From Deltaproteobacteria bacterium CSP1-8 (GTDB lineage Bacteria; Desulfobacterota; Deferrimicrobia; Deferrimicrobiales; Deferrimicrobiaceae), in the NCBI GenBank assembly GCA_001443455.1, contig LDXO01000001.1, forward strand, positions 128,968-192,967: a DNA stretch of 64,000 bases, in the 5' to 3' direction. The stretch's first letter is position 1. The number at the start of each line of letters is the position of its first letter. Below are positions 31,649-39,742 of the stretch, one piece after another. Position numbers and translations under genes: made by a program. The notes below the pieces were generated by a model. That model saw only the letters and a program-made list of their open reading frames with translations. It ran no database searches and was not told the DNA's origin.

Positions 31649-31695
31649 CCTCTGCTTCCCTTCCGATCCGGCAGGCATGGAAAGGAGCCGAAGCT

Positions 31696-31865
31696 TCACC
31701 CGGGGATGCGGATCAGATATTTCGTTCCTTCCCCCATCCGGCTTTCCACCCGGAACGTCCCGCCGTGGGATTCGACGATGTGCCTGGCGATGGAAAGCCC
31801 AGGCCGGTTCCCCCGAGTTCGCGGGACCTCGCCTTGTCGACCCGGTAGAACCGTTGGATAGGAAA
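31696..31865 (-). pseudogene. Histidine kinase C-terminal fragment with frameshift
   Basis: The minus strand encodes RFYRVDKARSRELGGTGLG in one frame and, after loss of one base near 31800, SIARHIVESHGGTFRVES and GEGTKYLIRIPG in another, ending at 31696. These are the G1/G2 boxes and tail of a HATPase_c domain. The rest of the kinase is missing upstream, where dispersed repeat copy 6 begins at about 31905. A dead fragment. Confidence 0.75.
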
Positions 31866-31904
31866 CTCCTTTTTCTCTCGTCGCGGCCGGGAGGGGAAAC
31901 AGCC

Positions 31905-32041
31905 CCTTCCGGAGAGTCCGTACGGACAGCAAACCCCGTGCAAACAACCGCCTGTTTCGGGGTGAAAAAGGGGTTTTGCCGGAACGCTGTTGACGGGGGA
32001 AATCCCGTGTGGGGTTGGAGAGTTTTACAGGGAGCACGTCA
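31905..32041 (+). repeat. Dispersed repeat, copy 6 (5'-truncated)
   Basis: It begins at GAGAGTCCGTACGGAC and contains GCAAACCCCGTGCAAACAAC, the second hairpin (GGGGTTTT with GGAAATCCC, using G-U pairs) and the right end GGGAGCACGTCA. It runs directly into a NarL-type HTH coding fragment, exactly as copy 10 does. Confidence 0.83.
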
Positions 32042-32170
32042 ATCGCCAAGGAGTTGTGTCTGAGGGTGAAGACAATCAGCAGCTATCGGTCAAGTATCCT
32101 GCTGAAGACGAGGATGAAGAACAACGCGGAAATAACCCATTACGCCATCCGGAACAAACTGGTGGATTGA
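32039..32170 (+). pseudogene. NarL/LuxR-type HTH C-terminal fragment (first copy)
   Basis: 44 codons ending at TGA 32168: SIAKELCLRVKTISSYR, then ILLKTRMKNNAEITHYAIRN and KLVD. This is the second half of a LuxR-type helix-turn-helix with the usual AIRNKLVD-like tail of NarL response regulators. There is no start or receiver domain; the fragment begins at the right end of repeat copy 6. Confidence 0.75.
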
Positions 32171-32196
32171 CCCGAACCCTCCAGCGCCCCTTCCTG

Positions 32197-32292
32197 CCAT
32201 AGGACAAACACCGGGCCGAGAATCAGACAAACGGCGACTCGCGTTTCGGACGGAAGCCGATTCCGAAGGCTGGCGGGCAGGATTATCATGTG
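32197..32292 (+). promoter_or_regulatory. Conserved upstream element, copy b (orphan)
   Basis: It begins CCATAGGACAAACACCGGG and continues AATCAGACAAACGGCGACTCG, then GCCGATTCCGAAGGCTGG. It matches copies a, c and d, but similarity fades by about 32292 and no small membrane gene follows, so the downstream gene has been lost here. The two GACAAAC boxes are 23 bp apart, as elsewhere. Confidence 0.6.
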
Positions 32293-32349
32293 AGTATCAG
32301 GAAATGGGTGCGCCTACTGGTTGAAGGACTAGGGAAACAGGAGGCCACG

Positions 32350-32397
32350 ATGCGAGCGGTCACGGTCTATCGATTGGATGACGGCAACAACAATTGA
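32350..32397 (+). pseudogene. 15-codon gene-start remnant
   Basis: AGGAGG lies 7-10 nt before ATG 32350. The frame reads MRAVTVYRLDDGNNN and stops. Similar openings (MRxVTVYRxD) begin small conserved proteins in deltaproteobacteria, so this is probably the front end of a truncated gene. The remaining bases of 32171-32487 hold the conserved element copy b and no gene. Confidence 0.35.
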
Positions 32398-32487
32398 TTT
32401 TCCTGTCGCTTCAATGACGCCTCGGAATTTGACAAGCAGCATGGCCGGCAATTTGCTCGAAGCGGTTGCCGTCGAGGAGATGCAGTC

Positions 32488-33753
32488 ATGAACGGATTCT
32501 TGCAGGGAACGCTGTTGGCGGCCTTGTCGGGGATCGCACTCACACTCGCCGGATGTGGCGGCGGCGGCAGCAGCAATCCGCCGGGCGCCTCGGCGCCGAC
32601 CGCCGTCGTGCAGCCTTTGCCGTTGCCGGGTCCCTATGCGGTTGCGTGCAGCAACGTCGTCCAGAACTTCAACCTCGTCGACGTGGGCGCCGGCGAGGAC
32701 GTGGAGAGCTATTGGGAAGGCATGCCGTCGGACAACGGCATGCCGCGTTATGCGACCGATCTGCTGGCGGACCCGGATAATACGCTGATCGCCACGGTGA
32801 CCGCGCCGCAGGACTCGAATCTCTACGGTTCGTTTGCCGGACAGAATGTCGCGTTCGTGGTGCTCGCATGCTATCCCACTACGGCCGACAACCCCCGTCC
32901 CGACTATCCGCTGCCGACCGGCAAGATGGTGCCACATATGCAGACCGGATCGGATGCGCCGTTATTTGCGGACCCCTCGGCTCGTCATCCGGTGGTTGCG
33001 TTTTCGCATGGCTACAGCGGCAGCCCGCTCTCCAGCGACTACATTTCGGCGCTGTCCATTTTCGCAAGTTACGGTTACGTTGTAATCGCCCCGTTTCACG
33101 GCGACCTGCGCTTTTCCGTCCTCAAGATCGAAGACCTCAGAGCCGCCATTGACTTGGGGTTGCACTTGAGCGACTTCACGGCGCTGCAGGCACTGCGACC
33201 GCTTTCGATATCCGCGGCGCTCGACCTCGTGCTCGCGCATCCGCAATGGCAAGGTCACATCGATGTGACACAGATCGGCGGCTTCGGGGCGAGCATGGGC
33301 GGCGAGACAATGATGCTGTTGGGCGGCGCCGGCCTGACGACCTCATACTTCGACTTCGGGTTGTCGTGGAATCAGGTCACTCGCGATCCGCGGATCAAGG
33401 CGGCGGTCGGCTACGTGCCGTATTTCGGGCAGCCGTTCCTGCCTGCATTCGGACGCGACCAGCACGGGCTCGACGGCATCAATCTGCCGTTCCTCGGCAT
33501 CAGCGGAACGGCGGACACGACCGCTCCGATCATCGAAACGAAGATCGGCATGTCGCGCCTCACCGGGACCCGCAGGCTGGTTGCACTCTCGGGCGTTGAA
33601 CACGGGTTCGACCTTGCCTCGACCAACGACATCTTAACGTGGACGCTTACGTTCCTCGACGCGGAGGTCCGCGGCAACCCGGCGACACAAAAGCAGCTCT
33701 CGACGATGGGGAGCGTGGCGGGCGGAGGCGACGACAGCGTCGTGATCTTCTAA
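32488..33753 (+). CDS. Alpha/beta-hydrolase lipoprotein
   Basis: A 421-residue envelope hydrolase. The lipobox LAGC (Cys23) is followed by a Gly-rich linker (GGGGSSNPP). The fold elements are HPVVAFSHGYSGS (oxyanion strand) and GFGASMGG with nucleophile Ser269; the likely acid is in SGTADTTAP and His in GVEHGFD. It resembles platelet-activating-factor-acetylhydrolase/dienelactone-hydrolase-like enzymes; the substrate is unknown. Base usage differs from the GC-rich core (fewer GGG/CCC runs, more GCATCG-type codons), suggesting acquisition. GAGGAG lies about 9 nt before ATG 32488. A lipoprotein gene start follows and is cut off. Confidence 0.87.
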   Translation: MNGFLQGTLLAALSGIALTLAGCGGGGSSNPPGASAPTAVVQPLPLPGPYAVACSNVVQNFNLVDVGAGEDVESYWEGMPSDNGMPRYATDLLADPDNTLIATVTAPQDSNLYGSFAGQNVAFVVLACYPTTADNPRPDYPLPTGKMVPHMQTGSDAPLFADPSARHPVVAFSHGYSGSPLSSDYISALSIFASYGYVVIAPFHGDLRFSVLKIEDLRAAIDLGLHLSDFTALQALRPLSISAALDLVLAHPQWQGHIDVTQIGGFGASMGGETMMLLGGAGLTTSYFDFGLSWNQVTRDPRIKAAVGYVPYFGQPFLPAFGRDQHGLDGINLPFLGISGTADTTAPIIETKIGMSRLTGTRRLVALSGVEHGFDLASTNDILTWTLTFLDAEVRGNPATQKQLSTMGSVAGGGDDSVVIF

Positions 33754-33830
33754 AACGGCCCGCCATGATATGACGAGGGCGCGGCGGTGAATGGATGCCA
33801 CGTGGTCGAGCTTGGGACAGGAATCGCAGC

Positions 33831-33983
33831 ATGTCTGCAGCCGCTCAATCAATTCGCCTCGCCAGTGCCGGCCTTGTCATCCTGGTTGCATCCGGGTGCG
33901 CATCGCTGCCCCATGTTTTTAGGTCGAAAATAGGACCTCTGTGGTACCTTCTTATGGAAATGCCTGTAAGTTTTCACCAATAG
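33831..33983 (+). pseudogene. Truncated lipoprotein gene start
   Basis: MSAAAQSIRLASAGLVILVASGCASLP-type opening: a lipoprotein signal peptide with lipobox VASGC, in the same base style as the preceding hydrolase. Around 33908-33930 composition switches to the lower-GC Mla block, and the frame ends after about 50 residues without a domain. It marks the junction where the Mla segment joined. Confidence 0.5.
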
Positions 33984-33997
33984 CAGGATCACCACTC

Positions 33998-34846
33998 GTG
34001 GCGCTAAATACAGACAGTCAGGGCCTCTCAAAGGGCGAAGCAAGATGGCCGCTTGTCACGTTATTGACGAGGCCATTCGCCGCTATCGGCAGGGCGGCGA
34101 TCCGCTGGATCAGCAATTTGGGCGCTTCGGCAGTTTTCCTCTTTTTGGCGATCCTGAATATAGTACGACCCAAGCAGGGACCTAAGATCATTCAGCAGAT
34201 CTATTTCATCGGGGCAAAATCCTCGATGATCATCATGCTCGTCGGCCTGTCCACGGGCATGGTCATGGGCCTCCAATTTTACCGTGCCTTGGTTAAGGTC
34301 GGCGCGGAAGGGGCGATGGGCACCCTGGTGGCTCTCTCGCTGGTCAGGGAAATGGGGCCCATGCTCACCGCCATCATGATTGCGGCCAGGGCAGGCTCAG
34401 CGATCACCGCGGAGATCGGTATCCAACGTATCTCCGAGCAGATTGACGCCCTTGAAACCATGCGCATTGATCCGCTCAGGTACCTCATCAGTCCCAGAAT
34501 CGCTGCTTCCATCATCAGCTTTCCCCTGCTCACCGCTTTGTTTGACCTCATCGGCATGATCGGCGGCTACATCTCCGGGGTATTGCTCCTGGGTGCGAAT
34601 TCCGGCACCTATCTCCATCGCGTTCAGGTCAGCATGGAGATGGAAGATGTCACGGAAGGTTTCATCAAGGCTATTGTTTTTGCGGTGATCGTCTCCACGG
34701 TATGCTGTTACCAGGGTTATTTCGTTCACATGCGCACAGATAGCCATGGCGCTAAAGCCGTCGGTCTCTCCACCACCTCGGCCGTCGTGCTCTCCTGTGT
34801 GCTCATCATGGTCGCAGACTATGTTTTGACTTCCCTGCTGATATAG
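33998..34846 (+). CDS. mlaE: MlaE phospholipid-transport permease
   Basis: The inner-membrane permease of the Mla (maintenance of lipid asymmetry) ABC system, about 282 residues. Family signatures are FIGAKSSMIIMLVGLSTGMVMGLQ, the ALSLVREMGPMLTAIMIAAR segment with the EIGIQRISEQIDAL coupling helix, and the C-terminal YQGYF loop. GTG 33998 with AGGA upstream is preferred; the frame is open from 33941. First gene of a compact mlaE-F-D-C-A operon whose base composition is clearly lower in GC than the flanks. Confidence 0.93.
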   Translation: MALNTDSQGLSKGEARWPLVTLLTRPFAAIGRAAIRWISNLGASAVFLFLAILNIVRPKQGPKIIQQIYFIGAKSSMIIMLVGLSTGMVMGLQFYRALVKVGAEGAMGTLVALSLVREMGPMLTAIMIAARAGSAITAEIGIQRISEQIDALETMRIDPLRYLISPRIAASIISFPLLTALFDLIGMIGGYISGVLLLGANSGTYLHRVQVSMEMEDVTEGFIKAIVFAVIVSTVCCYQGYFVHMRTDSHGAKAVGLSTTSAVVLSCVLIMVADYVLTSLLI

Positions 34847-34854
34847 AGAGACCC

Positions 34855-36099
34855 ATGGAACCTCCGTTGATTGAATTCAAGGACGTCACCAAGCGTTTCG
34901 GACTCCGAACAGTCCTTGAGCGCGTTAACCTGCAGATCTATGAGGGACAGGTCACGACGATTATCGGCCTCAGTGGTTCAGGCAAAAGCGTGCTCCTCAA
35001 ACATATCATCGGGCTACTCAAACCCGATGAGGGGACCATTCTTTTCAAGGGCAAACCCCTCACCACGATGAAAAAGAACGAGAAGGCTGCCTCCCTCGCA
35101 CAGTTCAGTTACATGTTTCAAGACAACGCTCTCTTCGACTCCATGACCGTCTATGAAAATATCGCGCTGCCCCTCCGGGAAACGACAAACCTGAAAAAAG
35201 CGGAAATAGACCTCAGGGTTACGGCCAGAATGGAACAGTTGGAACTCAGCGATGCCGCCAACAAGTACCCTTCAGAACTTTCCGGGGGGATGCAAAAACG
35301 GGCGGCCCTGGCGCGGGCCCTGGTAACCGATCCTAAAATTGTCCTCTTTGACGAACCCACTTCCGGCCAGGATCCTGTTCGGAAAAACGCAATCCTGAGT
35401 ATGATTGCCAAATATCAGAGAAAATTTGGTTTTACTGCGATCCTGGTCAGCCATGAGATTCCGGACGTCTATTTTATCTCCAACCGCATTCTTGCCCTTT
35501 ATGATCAAGCGATTGTTTTCCAAGGCACTCCGGAGGAGCTTGAAAATTTCGACCACCCGTTCAAAGATGAAGTCATCCTCAGCCTCGAAGGGCTGCGGGA
35601 AGAATTAACGGGCCTCTACTCCAAACGACAGTTCAAAGTTCTGCATCATGTTCAGTTGAAGCAGAAAACGCTTGGGGAGACTTACTCGGTTGTGGTTTTT
35701 ACTCTGGAGGAGATGGATGCCATCATTACAAGCTTAGGCCACGAAGCGGCACAGGAGGCATTACGGAGCATGGGCGTATATATCGATAAACACTTTGGTG
35801 CCATAGGGGGCTTTTCCACCCGCCGCCATACCAATGAATTTGTAACGGTGCTCCCCTATTCGGATCTGACTGAGGTTGAAAGCATGCTGAAGGATTTTAT
35901 CGATGATTTCCAAGAGCAGGGAATTCGAGGCATTTGGGCTGGAGGTCGCAAACAGCCGGCTTCGGAGGGGGGCGTCGAATTTGTCATCCTGGCCGGAATT
36001 GCCCAGGGGCAACCTGTTGGGAATATCGATTCCGTCATCAATTCTGCAAAACATCAACAAAAAGAAATTGCCCGCCTTCGGTGCGACGTGAGGAGGTAA
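34855..36099 (+). CDS. mlaF: MlaF ATPase with a C-terminal degenerate GGDEF-like domain
   Basis: A 414-residue protein, about 150 longer than E. coli MlaF. Residues 1-245 are a complete ABC ATPase: Walker A GLSGSGKSV (38-46), signature LSGGMQKRAALARAL, Walker B IVLFDEPTSGQDP, and switch VSHEI. Residues 250-370 follow the order of a diguanylate cyclase domain: LTGLYSKRQFK (like LTGLYNRR), a central VVVFTLEEMDAII strand, the GHEAAQEALR helix, then RHTNEF (324-329) where GGDEF or GGEEF should be. The active site is degenerate, so it may bind a nucleotide or serve as a structural cap. It lies 8 nt after mlaE and 4 nt before mlaD. The MlaF call is firm; the GGDEF relation is by eye. Confidence 0.9.
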   Translation: MEPPLIEFKDVTKRFGLRTVLERVNLQIYEGQVTTIIGLSGSGKSVLLKHIIGLLKPDEGTILFKGKPLTTMKKNEKAASLAQFSYMFQDNALFDSMTVYENIALPLRETTNLKKAEIDLRVTARMEQLELSDAANKYPSELSGGMQKRAALARALVTDPKIVLFDEPTSGQDPVRKNAILSMIAKYQRKFGFTAILVSHEIPDVYFISNRILALYDQAIVFQGTPEELENFDHPFKDEVILSLEGLREELTGLYSKRQFKVLHHVQLKQKTLGETYSVVVFTLEEMDAIITSLGHEAAQEALRSMGVYIDKHFGAIGGFSTRRHTNEFVTVLPYSDLTEVESMLKDFIDDFQEQGIRGIWAGGRKQPASEGGVEFVILAGIAQGQPVGNIDSVINSAKHQQKEIARLRCDVRR

Positions 36100-36103
36100 G
36101 CAA

Positions 36104-36559
36104 ATGAATAAGTACGCCGTGGAAACAACGGTCGGCATCTTTCTCGTTTTCGGGCTGCTCTGTATCGGGTATATGGCGGTGAAACTCGGCCATGTTTCCT
36201 TGCTTGGCGACAACGCCTATTCTCTCTTCGCCCGATTTACCACGGTGAGCGGCCTGAGAGTCGGCAGTTCTGTGAATATGTTGGGTATTGAGGTCGGGCG
36301 GGTGGAACGACTTACCATGGACCAGAAGGACCAGGAGGCGGTGGTGGAAATAAGAATCCAAAAAGACATCAAGGTCTATGACGATGCCATTGCCTCCATC
36401 AAGACGGAAGGGCTGATTGGTGACATGTTTCTCAACATAGATCCCGGGGGCTCCGGAAAACTCCTTGAACACGGTGGAACCATTACCGAAACGCAGCCGG
36501 CTGTGGACATGGTAGACCTCATCGGCAAGTATGCCTTCGGAGAGGTAAAGAAGCAGTAA
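36104..36559 (+). CDS. mlaD: MlaD MCE-domain substrate-binding protein
   Basis: A 151-residue periplasmic protein anchored by one N-terminal span (ETTVGIFLVFGLLCIGYMAV), followed by an MCE domain (FARFTTVSGLRVGSSVNMLG, IEVGRVERL, IKTEGLIGDMFLNI). MCE subunits form a hexameric ring carrying phospholipids to and from MlaFE. Length is typical for MlaD. A GAGGAGGTAAGC site overlaps the end of mlaF. Confidence 0.94.
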   Translation: MNKYAVETTVGIFLVFGLLCIGYMAVKLGHVSLLGDNAYSLFARFTTVSGLRVGSSVNMLGIEVGRVERLTMDQKDQEAVVEIRIQKDIKVYDDAIASIKTEGLIGDMFLNIDPGGSGKLLEHGGTITETQPAVDMVDLIGKYAFGEVKKQ

Positions 36560-36590
36560 GGGTGTAAAAAAGTTCAAAGAGGTAGAGAAA

Positions 36591-37184
36591 GTGGAAAGAC
36601 ATTTCATCGGGTTGAGTATTTTGATGTTCTTTCTGTCTACTCTGCCGGGATATGCTGGCGCACCGCTCGACACGGTTCAGACAAATGTCAACAAGGTGCT
36701 TGATGTGGCGCGAGATCCGAAGCTCAAAGGCGAGTCAGCGAAAAGGATCAAAAAAGAGAAACTCGAGGCTATCTATGAGCAGATGTTCGATGGAGTCGAA
36801 CTTTCCATGCGAACCCTGGGGAAGAATTGGATCAAAATCAATCCCGCTCAGCAGCAGGAGTTCATCCAGCTCTATCGCCAGATACTGGAAAAGGCTTACA
36901 TCGATAAGATCCTTTCTTATACCAACGAGAAAATCGTTTTCTCTAAAGAAAACATGCTTTCGAACAACCAGGCCGAAATTCAAACGAATGTCATCACTTC
37001 CTCAAAAGAAATCCCTATTTTCTACAAAGTGATCCTGAAGGACGGCATCTGGAAAGTATATGACGTTGTCGTAGAGAATGTGAGCCTTGTCCAGAATTAT
37101 CGCAGCCAGTTCAACTCAATCCTGGCGAAAAATACCCCCGACCAGTTGCTTGAGATTTTGCGGAAAAAGGTGAAGGGGCAATAG
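36591..37184 (+). CDS. mlaC: MlaC periplasmic phospholipid carrier
   Basis: A 197-residue soluble periplasmic shuttle with a signal peptide (about 1-23, LSILMFFLSTLPGYAGA). The MlaC/Ttg2D fold shows in MRTLGKNWIKINPAQQQEF and the C-terminal VYDVVVENVSLVQNYRSQF. It ferries phospholipids between MlaA at the outer membrane and MlaD. GTG 36591 is used with AGAGGTAGAG upstream. Its stop abuts the mlaA start. Confidence 0.94.
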   Translation: MERHFIGLSILMFFLSTLPGYAGAPLDTVQTNVNKVLDVARDPKLKGESAKRIKKEKLEAIYEQMFDGVELSMRTLGKNWIKINPAQQQEFIQLYRQILEKAYIDKILSYTNEKIVFSKENMLSNNQAEIQTNVITSSKEIPIFYKVILKDGIWKVYDVVVENVSLVQNYRSQFNSILAKNTPDQLLEILRKKVKGQ

Positions 37185-38135
37185 GTGCTCAGGAGTCCAA
37201 GGACAACGGGTTCGTGTTCCCCTTATTCGTCAGAAAGAACGAAAGAGCGAGGTATCCACATCCTGAAGCGTCTCTCGTTTCTGGTTTTCCTTTTGACGTT
37301 TCTCGCCGCGGGCTGTGCTCACCGCTCTTCCCCCGTTTCTCCCCTCCCTCAGTTGGTCAAGGTTGTTTCCAATTCAGAGCAAATCCCTCTGAAATCTCCT
37401 GAGGTGTCGGTGACCTCCGGAAACGAGAGCGCCGATCGTAAGGAAAATCCGGGAAATGGGGAGGAGGGGGAGGAGGAAGAGATAGCAACGATTACAGACC
37501 CGTTGGAGTCCTTCAACCGGGCCATGTTCCGCTTCAACGACAAGCTGTATTTCTGGGTTCTCAAACCCGTGGCGCAGGGATACAAAAAAGTCGTCCCCGA
37601 AGCCCCACGGGTAGGTGTGAAAAATTTCTTCTCCAATCTCAAATTCCCGATCCGTTTTGTAAGTTGCCTGCTCCAGGCAGACTTCAGCGGTGCGGCCACG
37701 GAATTTGGCCGTTTCGCGGTAAACACCATCTGGGGAGTGGGGGGACTATCGGATCCGGCATCGAGCAAACAACTGAATATCCCGAAAAATGAAGCGGACC
37801 TGGGTCAAACCCTGGGAGTATATGGATTGGGACAGGGCTTCTACATTGTCTGGCCGATCCTCGGACCATACAGCGCAAGGGATTCTATAGGAATCGCAGG
37901 TGATTATTATCTGTATCCGGTCAGCTATATTACCCCCTGGTACGACCGGTTAGCAGTGAGCGCATATGAGGGGGTGAACGATACCTCCCTGAGGATCGGT
38001 GACTATGAATTTATCAAAGAGGCGGCCATCGACCCCTATGTGGCGCTGCGCGACGCCTATAGTCAATATCGGCAGAAGAAGGTTGAAGAGAGGAGAGGCC
38101 AACCAGTACCGCCCAAGCCAGGAGGAGTGAGGTAG
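37185..38135 (+). CDS. mlaA: MlaA (VacJ) outer-membrane lipoprotein
   Basis: A 316-residue lipoprotein removing surface phospholipids. The lipobox LAAGC lies after an extended N-terminus, so GTG 37185 adds about 25 residues before the usual signal; no better start codon is present. An acidic Glu-rich linker (GEEGEEEE) leads to the VacJ core: DPLESFNRAMFRFND, PRVGVKNFFSNL and EADLGQTLGVYGLGQGFYI. Last gene of the Mla operon, so all five components are present together, whereas E. coli encodes mlaA separately. Confidence 0.93.
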   Translation: MLRSPRTTGSCSPYSSERTKERGIHILKRLSFLVFLLTFLAAGCAHRSSPVSPLPQLVKVVSNSEQIPLKSPEVSVTSGNESADRKENPGNGEEGEEEEIATITDPLESFNRAMFRFNDKLYFWVLKPVAQGYKKVVPEAPRVGVKNFFSNLKFPIRFVSCLLQADFSGAATEFGRFAVNTIWGVGGLSDPASSKQLNIPKNEADLGQTLGVYGLGQGFYIVWPILGPYSARDSIGIAGDYYLYPVSYITPWYDRLAVSAYEGVNDTSLRIGDYEFIKEAAIDPYVALRDAYSQYRQKKVEERRGQPVPPKPGGVR

Positions 38136-38201
38136 GGGGATGCAACCGGGTATTCGCAGGTTTCCGGTGAGCTGCTCATCGTATTTCGTGTCGGGGGAGA
38201 A

Positions 38202-39008
38202 ATGAATTTAAAAAAAGGGATAATTCATACCAAAGGCCTTAAAGGAATCTTGATTTCGGCCTTCATAATATTTGCCGTGAATGGAACCGCTGCCGCTGGC
38301 GGGCTATTCGGCCCTCCTCAACCGGTTTCCAAGGAGGCCGGAGGATTCCATACCGGTATCGGTTATGGATACCATGAGGATCAATACCGGAAGGACACGG
38401 ATCACACCATCAGGCAAAATCAAGTTTATTCAGAGCTTGGCTATGGGGCTAAAATTTGGGGATTCTATGGGCGAATCGGTGTATCCGATTTGAAAATCCT
38501 TGACGCCTTCCGTTCTACCCAAGCTTCGGCTACGACTTCCAAAAATGATTTCAAGGACGATGGGAAGCTCTTCGGCACGTTGGGGGGACAGGGGTTTTAT
38601 CCTTTCAATAGGACCTTCGGAATCGGGGCTTTCCTGCAGGGCTCTTATTATTTCCAAGATTTCACGGATGATATTTCGGGGACACATAATGGCGCCCTGT
38701 TCACGACAGAGCTGAAGGTAAAGAATCTATGGGATGTGAATATCGGCATTGGCTTTCAGGCCACGGTTTCGAACGATATAAAGCTGTATGTGGGACCGTA
38801 TCTATATTACTTCCAAGCGAAAATATCCCCGGCCGTGAACATACCGGGCCTGCCGTTTTTCGCGGGGGAGATTACCATCCACAACAAAACGAATATAGGG
38901 GGATTTTCCGGGATCGACGTTCTCCTTGCCAGGGGATTCCATCTGGTGGTGGAAGGACAATATTCCGAAAGGTTCTCTGTTGGGACCGCGGTTACCTACT
39001 CATACTAA
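38202..39008 (+). CDS. Outer-membrane beta-barrel protein
   Basis: A 268-residue protein with a signal peptide (about 1-30, ISAFIIFAVNGTAAAGG). Repeated amphipathic strands rich in Gly and aromatic residues follow (FHTGIGYGYHEDQYRK, WGFYGRIGVSD, FLQGSYYFQDF), ending in the terminal Tyr (TAVTYSY), the C-terminal aromatic signature used by the Bam complex. It is probably a small barrel of 8-12 strands. It follows mlaA on the same strand and shares its lower GC, so may have been acquired with it. GGGGGAGA precedes ATG 38202. Function unknown. Confidence 0.85.
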   Translation: MNLKKGIIHTKGLKGILISAFIIFAVNGTAAAGGLFGPPQPVSKEAGGFHTGIGYGYHEDQYRKDTDHTIRQNQVYSELGYGAKIWGFYGRIGVSDLKILDAFRSTQASATTSKNDFKDDGKLFGTLGGQGFYPFNRTFGIGAFLQGSYYFQDFTDDISGTHNGALFTTELKVKNLWDVNIGIGFQATVSNDIKLYVGPYLYYFQAKISPAVNIPGLPFFAGEITIHNKTNIGGFSGIDVLLARGFHLVVEGQYSERFSVGTAVTYSY

Positions 39009-39406
39009 AATTCTTCGATTCCCCCCGATTTCCAATCTCGCCCCTGTCCCCTTTTTGTACGTCGTCATAACGAATGGCAATTATCGGGGTCAGTGTAAGG
39101 TACGGTTGGGCCCCGTCCGGTCCCTGCGGTTGAGTGTTCGTTGCCCAAGGGCACTCTCTGCATCCCTGCGCATCGGGAGACCGTTGACGACATGCGGCAC
39201 GGGGCCTCACTCCCATGAATCGGATAGCCCGCCACCACTGCGCCTTGCGAGGAAAAGAATGGGCGGAGTCCGCACGGACTGCAAACCCCGTGCAAACAAC
39301 CGGCACTTGGTGAAACAGGTAGACTCCTGATCTAAGATACAGATAGAACGGTCAATGGTGGCGGGTCAGAACGGAATGCTCCGCTGACGAAAGGAGGAAG
39401 CTTCCG
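39009..39406. other. Non-coding gap, composition returns to GC-rich
   Basis: No gene supported. The bases 39080-39250 are GC-rich again and contain no repeat I recognise apart from the partial dispersed repeat at 39265-39308. AAAGGAGGAAG at 39390-39400 is the ribosome binding site of the next gene. The right boundary of the lower-GC Mla segment falls near 39060-39100. Confidence 0.4.
39265..39308 (+). repeat. Dispersed repeat, copy 7 (core only)
   Basis: GTCCGCACGGACTGC and GCAAACCCCGTGCAAACAAC followed by CGGCA, then unrelated sequence. Only about 44 bp of the family core survives, adjacent to the right boundary of the Mla segment. Confidence 0.75.
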
Positions 39407-39655
39407 ATGTCAGAGCCAACCAAAGAAGAGTTGCTGGCGCGGATTGATGAGCTTGAAAAGCAGTCCGGAGCAAAGAAAAGCGGAAAGCTGGAGTTCAAGA
39501 TCGGCGAGAAGGGAGGCGTGAGCGTCTACGGATTGGGGCGGTTTCCAGTGACTCTGTATTTCGAGCAGTGGACAAGGTTGCTCGATGCCGCAGGGGATCT
39601 GCGGGCTTTCCTGGAAGGGAACAAGAACCGGTTGAAGCTCAAGAAGGAAACGTGA
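39407..39655 (+). CDS. Conserved small hypothetical protein
   Basis: An 82-residue cytoplasmic protein: a charged N-terminal helix (EELLARIDELEKQSGAKK), then FKIGEKGGVSVYGLGRFPVT and LYFEQWTRLLDAAGDLRAFL. The second half looks like a compact conserved domain seen in small bacterial proteins of unknown function. A strong AAAGGAGG site lies 6 nt upstream. It is followed after 87 nt by the flavin reductase gene on the same strand, possibly one operon. Confidence 0.75.
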   Translation: MSEPTKEELLARIDELEKQSGAKKSGKLEFKIGEKGGVSVYGLGRFPVTLYFEQWTRLLDAAGDLRAFLEGNKNRLKLKKET

Positions 39656-39742
39656 AGGTGTTCGCCGGCCGTTTTCAGGATGCGACAGTCGGGGCGACTT
39701 GCAGAGGATGACACCGATCATTTGTGTGAAAAGGAGTCCCGG

